The notes under the pieces: generated by a model | Told to the model about the DNA's origin: nothing | Databases searched by the model: none | What the model saw: the letters and a program-made list of their open reading frames with translations, nothing else | Shown: positions 10,557-21,635 of the stretch, one piece after another | How the letters are laid out: each line of letters opens with the position of its first letter | Numbering within the stretch: position 1 is the first letter of the stretch | Origin: Diphasiastrum complanatum | Lineage: Eukaryota; Streptophyta; Lycopodiopsida; Lycopodiales; Lycopodiaceae | DNA: 64,000 nt | Assembly: GCA_029204225.1 (NCBI GenBank) | Contig: CM055113.1 | Location: 28,125,873 to 28,189,872, forward strand | Direction: 5' to 3' | Translations under genes and position numbers: made by a program

Positions 10557-11640
10557 TCATGCTAAATTCGCAAAGAAGATAATAAAAATTCGATAGCAGT
10601 TCGCCTGACCCATAAACACATAAACTCCCCGAATTGTTGCTGGCGGTGGCAATTCCACAATAACTTTGATCTTAGAGTAATCGGTGGCAATACCATGTCT
10701 TGATATCACATGTCTAAGCACCACTCCGTGAGAAACCCATATCTGACATTTTTCTGGATTTAGAGAAATCTGATATTTGCGGCATCTTTCAAAGACTTTC
10801 TCCAATCGATCCAGGTGATCTGTATCTGTACTATGAACTCCCAAGTCGTCCAAGTAAATTTCAAGGAATTTCTGCAGATAATCTTTAAAGGCAAATTGCA
10901 TTACTCTTTGGAATGAACTTGGTGCATTACAGAGTCCAAACGACATTAGTTTGTAAGCATAGGTGCCCCATTCTATTGCAAAAGCAGTTTTGTGGCGATC
11001 GGCAGGTGCAATCTTAACCTGGTTGTAACCATTGAATCCATCCAAGAAACTATAAGCTTCCGCTCCAACAAGGCGATCCAAAATGCTTTCAGTAAAAGGT
11101 AACAGAAAGTGATCCTTCTGTGTCACTTTATTCAATGCTTTGAGATTCACACATATTCGCAATTTCCCATTTTTCTTAGGAACAATGACAATCGGTGAAA
11201 TCCATTCGGTATGCTCGAATCATAAATGAAATCGGCGTCAAGCAATCTCTGAAGTTCTTTCTTTATCAGATCTGCCACATTAGGATTACAACGATAGAAC
11301 TTTGTAACCTTTGGTACTGCATCAGGTACTAAAGGTATGGTATGTTCAATGACTGATGTCGGAATACCCTTCAAATCTTGATAAGTCCATGCAAAACAAT
11401 CTTGATACTTACTAAGTAGCAAACAAAGTGCTTGATACTGTTCAGGAGTAAGTTGTGATCCCACTTGTACAATCTTTTCCGGTTCTCCTGGTTCTGCAAG
11501 ATTCATTGGCTGCGTCCTAGCTGGGCCATCGTAAACCTCTTCAGATTCCGGCATGTGTTCTTCAGGTTCATGATGTGCTTCAGGTAACATGGTAACCACA
11601 TCATCCAGTGTATAACGTTTAAAATGCTCTGACATATCAT
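10557..11640 (-). pseudogene. Ty3/gypsy reverse transcriptase
   Basis: RT motifs in order: the N-terminal lead-in LTPEQYQALCLLLSKYQDCF (about 11440), KMGNCEYV/MRICVNLKALNKVTQKD (about 11150), FLDGFNGYNQVKIAP, MSFGLCNAPSSFQRVM, and the active-site box IYLDDLGVHS (about 10840), with the two Asp of the catalytic DD kept. A frameshift at about 11150-11220 separates the lead-in from the palm. The box is YLDD where YVDD/YIDD is commonest, which is tolerated in gypsy RTs. Confidence 0.85.
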
Positions 11641-12245
11641 GCTGGACTACATTTGCTTGTTCTTTTTCGAAAGGACTTGTCTTGGCTCTTTGTTTAGTCT
11701 TCTTAGCAGGAATTGATCATGGAGGTGATGACTTTCGGGATGATAAATCTTTCTTCACAAGTGAAGACTTCCTAGACGATGATGTCTTGCTAGAGATCTG
11801 ACTTGAAGAATCATTCTTGACTTTTCCTTTGCCTTTATCCAATAGAGGTGGCACTTCATTAAAATCGATCTTTTGAGGGAGATTTTCCCGTTTCAGGACC
11901 GTATTATAATGTTGCTTTGCTTGTTTCTTCGTCATCAAATTTGTCATCCTGTCTCCCTTCAATATAACTGCTTTGGCGATTTGATTGTTGGTTCATCAGG
12001 AACATTAAATCTAGTCGGATCCATATGATGTAGAGGTTGTTCATCCATAAGTTCTGCATTGCCATCATAAGTTAAGGCATGGCTCATTGGTATGAGATCA
12101 TCCTCAATTGGATCTGGTATAGGTTCCGTTGATATCCAGGCTATATTCAGCACATTTAGTGGAAACGTGATTGGCGTATCCAAAGTTCGATCTAACAAGG
12201 AAATCTCACTCATCTCTGATTGAATATCTTGTTGACACATATATC
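11641..12245 (-). pseudogene. Gypsy protease-RT linker
   Basis: A basic Ser/Lys-rich stretch (11962-11717, with SSRKSS repeats) and an acidic one (12240-11959) lie between protease and RT. No domain is recognised. Frame changes at 11715 and about 11960. Included because it occupies the normal position of the linker in the same strand and order. Confidence 0.5.
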
Positions 12246-12780
12246 CTACTGTACAATCAATTGTTGCAAGAGCTTCATTTCAATTGACAGTATCCGTTTG
12301 AGAATCGTAATGAACTCCCAAGCTTTTCTCTGGTCGATCACAAGTGTGATCCGTTGTTGATGAATCGTCATCCGCTTTTTGAACCACTGGCTTGATAGTC
12401 CAAGTCGTAGGATCAATTTTAACTGCACGTTCACGATTTTCAAAAGTGATTTTGCCGGTACCCCAGTTATGAATTACTTGCGCAACTCGTAACCATGGAT
12501 GTCCTAAGAGAACTCGGTAGACATTTGGTGCTTTTGGTAAGTCCATCACGACGAAAGTAATGACGAACTGTACTTTTGCAATCCTTACAGGTATATTTTC
12601 CACCATTCCTCATGGACGAACCGTCGTTTGATCAGCTAGCTTAATGGCAAAAGTAGCAGACTTAATCTTTGTAAGGCCCCATTTTGTACATAGCTTTGTA
12701 GAAATCAGATTAACTCCTGAACTGCCGAGATTTTTATAGCCTATTTTTACAGTACTGTACATGCCTACAGATTTTTGTTC
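12246..12780 (-). pseudogene. Ty3/gypsy aspartic protease
   Basis: The minus strand reads NLGSSGVNLISTKLCTKWGL (about 12740-12675), aligning with the D-x-G-x active-site loop of retropepsins, then FVVMDLPKAPNVYRVLLGHP and WLRVAQVIHNWGTGKITF, the flap/second half typical of plant gypsy proteases. The catalytic Asp position holds Asn (AAT), a one-base change from GAT, so it would be inactive even without the TGA in the VRP-GMVEN region (about 12606). Confidence 0.7.
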
Positions 12781-12973
12781 AGAACGGATCAGCCCAACTA
12801 CTATTCAGTGTAATGGACCCACCAAATTCACCTATAAGTTGGCTGAATTCGATTCATTCCTCACTTGTGCTTAGCGAAGCTCTTGCGAATTTTTCTTGCG
12901 ACCAAAGCCTTCCAAATTTCCTGCATTGCCTTCTGATACACTCTCACGTGGTTATAATTTCTTTTTGATCATC

Positions 12974-15904
12974 ATGTCATCTACTGATACTTCCCAGTCT
13001 CCGCACTATACTATCCATCGTGATGTCCCATCTGCAACGGACATCATGATTCTTCCTAGCACAAGCATGGTCACTCAGTGGATGACCCTTGCGGAGCCTC
13101 TACTTACTGCAATGGGTATTCATGAGAGAGCCTTTTCGGGACGCATTAATATGGATTTCATCACTCTTGCCTTCAGTACGTGGAAGCAAGAGAAATCCAA
13201 GTTTTATATCACCTTCCAAGGAGCCACACACAAGGTGCGCGTCACTGAGGGCGCACTTGCAGCTATAGAAATCTCATCCAGTACGCAAGCCTCACCCAAT
13301 CACAAGCACGCCAAACAGGCCATCAAGCCATACATCGACCTCATCAATGATCTGCACTGGACTAATGATGACTACCTTCTGGAAGCCATCACTGAGCCTT
13401 CCATCCACGCCACTGCCCAGTTGTTGAATCATTTCCTGACTGTTGGCAACCTCAGGAAAGACCGCATCACATCTCAGATCCTTCACAAGATAGTGGAGTC
13501 CCACATAAAGTTGGCCAAAGCCCCTCTTGAACCATATAACTGGTTCAAGACTGTTTCTGGTGAGCTCAAGCGAGCTATTAAGGCCAATACAAAGCAGCAG
13601 TTCGCCGCTGGCTCTCTATTGTCCCTCTTAGTCGCTTCTCACTTAGAAAACAAAATCCATGGCTTCCACCTGGATTCTGTGCTTTCGGTTTATGAAGAAG
13701 CACCGGCCGAGTCATCTCACCAAGCCTCAAGTTCTCATAGTAGTCGTCGTCCACGCAGCGAGATCGTAATTCCTGACTCGCCTTCTGCGTTACGATGACA
13801 TACTAGGCATACCTCATCGGCTGCGCTTCCACCCCCTGCTGCTATTCGCACTGAACTTCCCATTCCCCTCGCCTCTGATGCTTCCCTCGCCTCTGCTCCC
13901 ATACAAGGACAGTTTGTGACCATTGGGCCTACCATTCTCATCACGGCTGCCCAAGCCGCCTCACCCCCACACACCGAAGTAACCTCACCCAACACATAGT
14001 TCCTCATGGATATGTTCGATGATTCCGACTCCCTTGGGGCCACCGAAATATTTGAAATGCCCCAGAGCCCAGCGCCTTTTGAACCCCAATCCCCTGAAAG
14101 AGGATTCGGGCATATCCATGAAGCTACTGTTGGTGTCAAAGATGCCAGTCAGCAACCACCCACACAAGGTAGCCCAACCACACTTTGGGTCGACACAACT
14201 GTAAAGTCACCAAAGCAGTTCGACGCCACGGTGCCTGAAGAGTTTGAAGACGAGGATATTTTTGAAGAAGAAGAGACCTTGGCACCTATTCCACACCTAC
14301 CAACGACAGTACCATTAGGGTCTCCTGCTGCTACCACCTCCACGACTGTTGATTCTGGTGATGCTCTCGGGTTAATTTCAAGCCTTGGGCAAGTGATCCA
14401 GTCTATGCTGGATAAGAAGAAGGAAATGAAGCAGAGGATCTTTGATTTAGGATCCGAAAACACTCTGATCAGCCAGAAAATTGTCCAACTGGATCGAGAG
14501 GTGAAGATATCCAAGCAACATGAAGAAAAGGTTGAAAGCGAAAAGAAATTGGCCCAGCAACAAGCTGATCGCTTGGAAACCTACATCAGCTCCCTGCAAA
14601 ACGCCTTGACAACCGCACAGGATCAGGTAGATAAGGCAGTGCAAGATGCCAAGCAACAGGTGCAGCTGTTGAAGGGGAAATTACAAATGGCCGAACAAGA
14701 TCGCACACGGCTTCAAGGTGAATTGGATGCGATCACCCTTGAGCGTGATGCATATCTGCAAACACAAATACCCGATCATCCGGTTACGCCAACGGAGATC
14801 GCATATTTGTTCAAAAAAGTGGAAACATACAAAGTGGCCCTTCAGAGATTCCAAAGCCGCTTTGATAGGTTCAAAGGAGCATCTTCAACCGAGTTGGCAA
14901 AAGCAAAAGAGACCATCAACGCCTATGAAAAAGCCGCCACTCAAGTATTGGAAGCCGGACCACAAGTCCCCGTCCCGGTCATGCCGCAATTCTCCCCGTT
15001 GTGCCAAGAAATTGTATAGATGGATACAGGTGTTGATTCGAGCATGGACCAGCGGGGAGCTCCAGATCTAGCAGATCAACCACCAACTATAGTACCGACA
15101 GTACAAGCGGTTCCATCCTCATAAAAAACAAGCCATTTATTCAGAAGGACCATCAGCGTCGAGGACCAGATCCAGACCTTCTTAAAGTAGCATCCACATG
15201 AGTCCTCGCGTGGTGGATGGGTTTTCAAATTTAAGACCTCCGAGATCGAGGTCGACAAAGAATTGGACACAATACCTGCACTGGGAGAGCAGCCGGCATG
15301 GAGACTCACGGTTTTTGAGAAAACTTCGGAATCAATTAGGAGTTTTGTCGCCAGCCCTCGCCAGTTGCGGGTAGATCCTTATTACGTGCTAATTCCGCAA
15401 AAATGGAAAGATTTGGGATTGGCTATGGATAAAATCACCATCCATACGCCCAATTAGCCAATCATCCACCAGCCTTACAGCTGGAATATTTCAGTGGACT
15501 TCCACCGGGCCTTACAAGCATATCAGAGAGAGTATGTCCACTCTCCGGATCCAACGGTGCGACAATCGGCAATGTTTGCAAAAGATCTAACTTTGTTGGC
15601 ATCAGTGGCAACCAAATAGGACGATTGCCTTTCTACCCTGGCATTTGATCCAAATAAGTCGATGGCCTCAGAGCAAATCAAAGATCAAATGCCGATTGCT
15701 CGACTATATTTCTGTGCGACTATGATGGGAGGCTCTTGGGAATCCCGCTTCACCTCATGGACAACTTCCAAGTGGATTGTCGGAGCCCACCGTTGTTTCC
15801 TGCCACATGATTTGGATTTCAATACTGCATGTCTTGACTTTATGGAGAAGGTGCAGTATCATTTAATTAAGATTCGGCGCGAAGCCAATAAAAGTCCCCA
15901 ATAA
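12974..15904 (+). pseudogene. Accessory retroelement frame, ~977 codons, seven in-frame stops and no frameshift
   Basis: One continuous reading frame from ATG 12974 to TAA 15902, between the pol segment and the polypurine tract. Internal stops: TGA 13796, TAG 13997, TAG 15017, TAA 15122, TAG 15188, TAG 15455 and TAG 15617. Each could arise by a single C-to-T change from CGA, CAG or CAA. No indel disrupts the frame. The N-terminal ~270 residues look globular (TLAEPLLTAMGIHERAFSGR; KPYIDLINDLHW). Next comes a Pro/Ser/Thr/acidic linker (13700-14300, EEFEDEDIFEEEE), a long coiled coil (about 14400-14960, heptad-like Leu/Gln/Lys-rich) and a C-terminal globular part ending LDFMEKVQYHLIKIRREANK. Extra frames between pol and the 3' LTR are known in Tat/Ogre and Athila gypsy lineages; I cannot match this to one of them. 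Upstream in-frame codons from 12896 lack an ATG. Confidence 0.6.
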
Positions 15905-15942
15905 CTGCATATTGCAGTTGTCGTGGGACTGCCACCAGTTTT

Positions 15943-15951
15943 GGTGGGGGA
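15943..15951 (+). other. Polypurine tract of the gypsy element
   Basis: GGTGGGGGA lies four bases before TGTTGGAGGG, about 40 bp after the end of the accessory frame. It gives the direction of the element as plus. Confidence 0.7.
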
Positions 15952-15954
15952 TAC

Positions 15955-16640
15955 TGTTGGAGGGTTTGCGGATCTCAAGGCAACCCTAACCCTAGTTAAT
16001 AAGTGAGAGGAATTTGGCACCCTACGTGTGTAAGTCCAACCCGATGACCACATAGTTATTTGATTGATTAGTTAAAAGTCAATAAAAGGACTTTAGGTCT
16101 TTTTACGGGACTTTTAATGTCGCAGGGTCTAAATGTGAAGTTAGTGAATAAAGTTGGGTTTCTCTCCAATTTTGATGGTTCCCACACTTTTTTAAATTTG
16201 AATAAAAAGAGAGGCAAGATTGGACCAATAGGATTCAGAGGCCAGGGTCCTCCTCTCTACTATAAAAAAGGACCAACTCGAGTTGTTCCTCATGTTCATT
16301 TTCTCATTTCGATAAAGCAGATTGGTTCTCTTTAGAAATGGATTGATGAATGTCCTTGCTCTTCCTCTCTTCTCCTCCATTTCTCATGCTTTCTTTGGAT
16401 TTTGCTAATTGTTGGATCTGATCATTATTGGGATTGCTATTTCTTATGCTTTTTGTGAGAGAAAAAGGGAGAGAGAGAAGAGTAAGTTTCTATCATTGTT
16501 GTTGATTTAGGGTTAATGGAAGTAGGGTTAATGGATGTAGTATTAATGCTTAGTGTTACTGGATATTAGTATTGGATCCTCCATTCATGTTGAAATCTGA
16601 ACTATACTATCGCTCTCATGGGAACAAACCTACGCGTGAC
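15955..16640 (+). repeat. Gypsy 3' LTR
   Basis: Begins TGTTGGAGGGTTTGCG after the polypurine tract. Contains a CCAAT box (16224) and a TATA box (TATAAAAA, 16261-16268), then a C/T-rich transcription-start-like zone and a GA-rich tract (about 16455-16485). The right edge is uncertain; somewhere before the Copia gag fragment at 16685. No upstream partner LTR was recognised. Confidence 0.6.
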
Positions 16641-16684
16641 AACTAACTTCGTCTCTTTGATGCTAGATTGACTAGATCTTGGAT

Positions 16685-16909
16685 TCAGTTTAGGCAAGGA
16701 AAGAAACCCACTACAGCCTTTTGCGCCCTTTTGTCAAATGTGCGAATGTTGTCTGGAGTTGTAGTTGGTTGTTGTTTTACCCCAGTGACAATTTTCCACA
16801 ACTCTTTTTTCATGAAAATACTTTTTATTTTGAATTTCCAAATGCTGTAATTGGATGCCCCGTCCAATTTGCTAGTTTCTCCAAGCACGGATTCCCCTGA
16901 ACCTGCCAT
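16685..16909 (-). pseudogene. Copia gag N-terminal fragment
   Basis: Reads MAGSGESVLGETSKLDGASN, YSIWKFKIKSIFMKKELWKIV and FDKRAQKA, the N-terminal gag module (UBN2/DUF4219-like) of plant Copia elements. The fragment at 35736-35930 shows the same landmarks (ELWKIVTGV versus GLWEVVTRV; identical FDKRAQKA), so both belong to one family. Truncated after ~75 residues; the rest of gag is missing. Confidence 0.75.
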
Positions 16910-19329
16910 TTTGTCAATAACTGCTCTTGTAGTGCCTTAATAAGGCCCATGACAAGCTTTTAGAGCAATTTGAACTTTTGAAAGAGTCTAACCAAATAAG
17001 TTTCAGGCCCTCTCGCTGCTTAATTTGGCCTAGCGCACCAAATTCGGTGGAATTTTTGAAAAATGCTCCAATGCGAGATCGACAACTACCTTGCCCCTGA
17101 AATTCCGCGGTACGGTGATCACTCTATCTAGGAGAAGTGTACTTGTAGGGTACAGTCCTTTTCTGCCCTTAATTTGGAGGATTTTGGTTTTTGGACAGTC
17201 TTAAATGAAGCTTTAGACCAAAAGTTATGGGGTCTTGAAGAAAACACACTATTTTTTCACTTTGAAGCTTCGAACGAATTTGTGTGAAAATTCATAGATG
17301 TGGGAATGCCCTAATATGTGAGAATGATCTCCTAAGCTAAGCTTATGCACTTTGGATCAACAGTAGATTGAAATCCAAGATCTATGTCAAAATCTAAGCC
17401 AAAGAGGCAAAATAGATGCATAGATTGATAATCAAAGTAGTTTCACACATGGAAAAAGTACATCATGGAAATAGAGTGTCGAAAAGTGGTGTGTAGAAGA
17501 TAGGTCTAGCTTGAAAAGAAACGAATGAAAATAATCCGTGTGTCTAGAAAGAAAACTTTTCGTGCATGGCAGAATAAACTATCTTCCTCTTTCTAAATGC
17601 ATGACTACGCCTAACAAAACAATAGTGATAGAAATCATGTTTGAACTTATAGTAATTAACTTTGAAATTGCCAGTACTACAATGATTACGTAGCCAAACA
17701 ATTAAGCATCGAAAATTATCAGACAAATAATTAGTCACAAATTGTTCGCGAATTAGTCACGAAGAAAATACAGAAACGCATACATTTTGAGACGAAGTTG
17801 AATGCAGTAAAGGATAGTATTGATTCAGTATGAAAACGTAACAGAAATAAATGAGTACAATAAGTTGAGGATCAAAGTCGCGTACTCTATGCTATTTCTG
17901 AGCGGCTAAAATGAAAGTCTGAATTAAGCGCAGTGTTGATAAGCAGTGGCGCAATAGCAATATCTAAAACAACTCTAAGAAGTGAGCTAGAATGCTCAGG
18001 AGTGTTCAAGCTCACATGCTTGAGAGAGAGAGAGAGAGAGAGATATAGATAACTATTCAAATTCTGATTTTCAATGAATTAAACTATATGAATATGAACA
18101 TCTATTTATACTAAGAAATTAGGTCATCAATTGTGATTGCTAGTTGGCTGGTGATCCGTTGGCATCCATCTGGTCCTTGTCATTGATTGTTGATAAGTGG
18201 TGAAATTGGCCGTAAACGTTTTGTCTGCATAAATGAACCAAAATTGTAGCTCTGCATAAATGAACTAAAAGAGCCACATGCAACATTGTCGGGTTTTTCA
18301 TGAAAAAAAAGAAAAAAGAGAAGGTGCCCTTAAATCTCATCTAAGGTTGCCCCACACTTTGTTAGAGTCATTTCCTTACTTCTGTTTTGTCTCTACGGAT
18401 TTGTATACCAAGGCAGAAATGAGCTTCGCCCAAATCGGTCATGTCGAATTCGGAAGATATCATTGTCTTCTTTGTGAAAAATGCAAACATTATGCTTGAT
18501 CAAGGCCAAATCTATGTATATAGGATGATTACACATGTGTGGAGCCTGTTCCCATGTGTGAAATAAATGTACTTGTTACGTACCATAATCATATAGGTTG
18601 TAGATTTGATTTAACTCAAGTTCTAGTGGCTAAAAAGACCAAAATCTAGTTTTCTAGTCATATGACACATGGCATCAATCTATTGATTGCATGAGCCACA
18701 TCATTAGATTAGGTGTCACATCCCATGTCTAGAGGTCTACTCACACGTGTGGAAAAGGCTGAAGTAGGCGAGTTTTGACTTCTAGAAGATTTCTTAGTAG
18801 TTTTTCATATAATAGGAAAATGGACCAAAAGTGCTCAAAATAGAAAGTTTAATCCAAGTGTCAATTTTGCATGATGATTCATCATATGACAAAGCATCCT
18901 CACACATGTGAGATCTGATGCATGATCAGTACCACGAGCTCCAAGAAGTGTATATATAGAGGCATATTTGGCCATAATCAACATGAAACACCAATCTTGA
19001 TTTTGGAAGCAATTTTGTGTCAATCTCTCCATTTGTCTTTTCAATTGTTTTGATTGATTTGAGTTTCTATCATAGTGTAACTTGTTTTCAGGCTAGAGTT
19101 CATACTCTGACAGGTATTCACATGTGTGAAACCAGCAAGTACATTTACCTTTATTAATGATTGTTCTTGTTAGATTTTCATGTCTAGAATTGATCTAGAT
19201 TGATCCAAATATTGTGTAGATTGATAGATCAATTGTATCTCACATCCAATCCCTCTTGTGGATCATTTTAGGATTCATTCTTGGTCCTATTTTGCAGATT
19301 TCCACATTCTCCTCTTTTATCAAATCGGT
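16910..19329. other. Non-coding, with (GA)n microsatellite
   Basis: No gene seen. A (GA)n run lies at 18022-18043. Between 18530 and 19130 the near-palindrome ACACATGTGTG or a close variant occurs five times (about 18530, 18552, 18750, 18900, 19118). The same motif type returns at 61795-61835. Confidence 0.45.
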
Positions 19330-20995
19330 ACTGTTGCTAAAAAGCAATGTATCATCCACGTACACGATAATATAACCTTTGGGTTGCACCATGTAAATGT
19401 CTTCTTCGATAACTCCATTGAGATATGATGTCTATACATCCATTTGATGTATTTCGTAAATTGGGCCTGCTAGCAGGTAATTCGACAATCGTCCACATCT
19501 GGTTCTTGATAAGAGATGAATACTCTTTATCCATAGCTTCTTTCCAGAGATCTGAATCAGGCTGACTGAGTGCCTCTTGGACAGACATCGGTTCTTGAAC
19601 AAGATAAGTTGCAGACTCGTCGATATACCGGTTAGGTGGTCTGCTAGTCATTGAAGATCTTCTGGGTAATATAGGAAGTTGATTATTTCCATCATACTGT
19701 AGTTGCTGGTCTGCAACATCATCATCTTCTGATTCACCATTGATTTGTTGTTCGTCAAGAGTAGAGGAGCTAGGACCTTCAATAGAAATAGTCCACTGAG
19801 GAACTAGAAAGTTCAAAGCATCAGGAGAATATGATAGGTCGGTTACATGGGGACTGCCCTTTCCTTTGAGGTCTTGAAACTGATCTTCGATGAAGTTGAC
19901 ATCCCGGCTAGTGAATATCTTCGACTCGATGGGATCGAACAACTTGTAGGCTTGATCTGAAGTAGTGTAGCTGATGAAAACGCACTTGATACTCTGAAAG
20001 TCGAGCTTCTTCCTGAGATCACAAGGTATCTGCGCAAAAGAAGTCCATCCAAAAACTTGTAAGTTTGATAAAAAAAGGTTTGGTACCTGTTCAAACTTCG
20101 AATGGTGTTTTGTCTGAGAGGCCTTTAGTAGAACATATGTTCTGAATATAGGTTGTTGTTGAAACAACTTCAGCCCAGAAGGACTTCGGAAGTGTCGCAT
20201 GTGATAACATGCACTTTGCCGATTCAACTAAGGTTCTGTTCTTTCTCTCAGCAAGACCATTTGACTGAGGCGAATAGGAAGTGATGTATTGTTGCTCAAT
20301 GTTGCTGTTAAGGCAATAGTCCTTGAATTCGTTGGAGATGTACTCTCCCCCGTTATCTGACCTAAGTTCTTTGATTTTTTTGTCAGTTTGATTCTCAACA
20401 TGCTCTTTGAATTGTCTGAATTTGATGAAAGCCACTGATTTCTATTTAATGAAATAAACAACTGTTCTTCTAGAGAATTCGTCAACAAAGGTAATGAAAT
20501 ACTTTGCATCTAGCAATGAAGGAGTTTGCATAGGTCCACATATATCTGTATGAACAACAACTAACAAATCTTTTGCTCCATGCATATGGTTTGATCTAAA
20601 AGGAATCCTAGTCTGCTTTCCAAAGATGCAGCTATGACAGATAGGGAGATCGATCTTACCAAAAGGATAGTCGAGATCAAGAACCATGGATTGTCTGGAC
20701 ATGTTCATAACAGATGCATGATTCAAGTGTCCTAAGCGATGATGTCATAGTAATGCTTTATTGACTAGAACAGAGGTTTTCAAGGCTTGACTAGACTCAG
20801 AATAGCAGTGTGCCAATCTATATAAGTAACTCTGCCTCTTGCCGAGTGCAAGGATCTTATCACTCCTATCAATAATTCTGCATTGATCATATTTGAATTC
20901 TACCTTATGACCTAAATCTATAATTTCTACTTACTGATAACAGATTTGTAGAGAGTTTAGGAACATATAAGACTTTTGATAATAATTTGAATTGA
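19330..20995 (-). pseudogene. Copia pol, internally deleted
   Basis: Reading from 20995 down on the minus strand: a protease-integrase linker (KVLYVPKLSTNLLSVS); a GAG-pre-integrase box (HHRLGHLNHASV, about 20740); CHSCIFGKQTR; and an integrase core with VHTDICGP (Asp), RSDNGGEYISNEF (Asp) and GLAERKNRTLVE (Glu). Next are the post-integrase domain (KCVFISYTTSDQAYKLFDP), then the RT start (ALSQPDSDLWKEAMDKEYSS). After WTIVELPASRP the RT is cut: YLNGVIEEDIYMVQPKGY joins directly to IIVYVDDTLLFSN (19365-19330), skipping the middle palm. Stops and shifts occur at 20440, 20230 and 20095. RNase H and LTRs are not seen. It abuts the 3' side of the methyltransferase gene. Confidence 0.85.
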
Positions 20996-21635
20996 TCATG
21001 CTGGAATCGCAATCTTACAGTACCTTCACCTTCAATAGTGTGAGTACTATTGTCACTCCCAAAAGGCCAAAAATTCGTGCAAAAGACAAGTTTGTTTCCT
21101 TTTTGGAATGCCCTTCCCCTCCGTATCCTATGACTCTCGTGCCCTCTAGGCTGGAGGATAGTTCAATATTTGTGAGAAAGACTACTTCAAACTGCCAACT
21201 TTTGGGCACACAACATATATGAAAGCAAGCTCCAAACATATCAATCATTGCAGAAGGATTGGAGCCTACATCTTATTAATAAGAATTTGTCTCTTACTCA
21301 ACGTCCCCACTTGAAATTTGATAGAAGATTCTACAAAATAGAGATGTTAAATGGAAATGTTGAATTATGATTCATGAATGATGCTTATTATATACCCAAA
21401 CAAAAAAAACAAAGGCAAAATGGGCTTTGTACAGCTTCCTCTATTTGATTCTAACCTTTTCATAAAACAAATCAGTGCCATTCCTGCTTTGTATCAATGC
21501 TTTGGCTACAACTTACAGTACCAGACAGGTATCCTTAAGTGGATATGGTGTAGTCCTCCTGATAATTTCAGGAAATTGCATGATTTCTTGCAAGAAGCTA
21601 ATTAACTGGAAATTCAAAGCTTAAGTCGATAAATG
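20996..21635. other. Non-coding, downstream flank of the methyltransferase gene
   Basis: No gene recognised. It holds the 3' untranslated region and end of the minus-strand methyltransferase gene, up to the Copia remnant. Confidence 0.4.

Larger units (their letters stand above)
7719..16640 (+). mobile_element. Ty3/gypsy element with inverted pol and accessory frame (composite)
   Basis: Parts in order: gag on plus (7719-8746), protease-RT-RNase H-integrase on minus (8770-12780), an accessory frame on plus (12974-15904), polypurine tract (15943-15951) and LTR (15955 onward). Gag, accessory frame, polypurine tract and LTR share one direction. Only pol is reversed, and pol alone carries no LTR of its own at either edge (8747-8769 and 12781-12973). 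The simplest reading is one element whose ~4 kb pol segment has flipped; a nested insertion from another element that lost its ends is the alternative. No 5' LTR or primer-binding site was found upstream of gag. Confidence 0.55.

Noticed and set aside
12896-12973. N-terminal extension of the accessory frame to 12896
   Set aside because: There is no ATG before 12974; the open codons upstream are probably leader.
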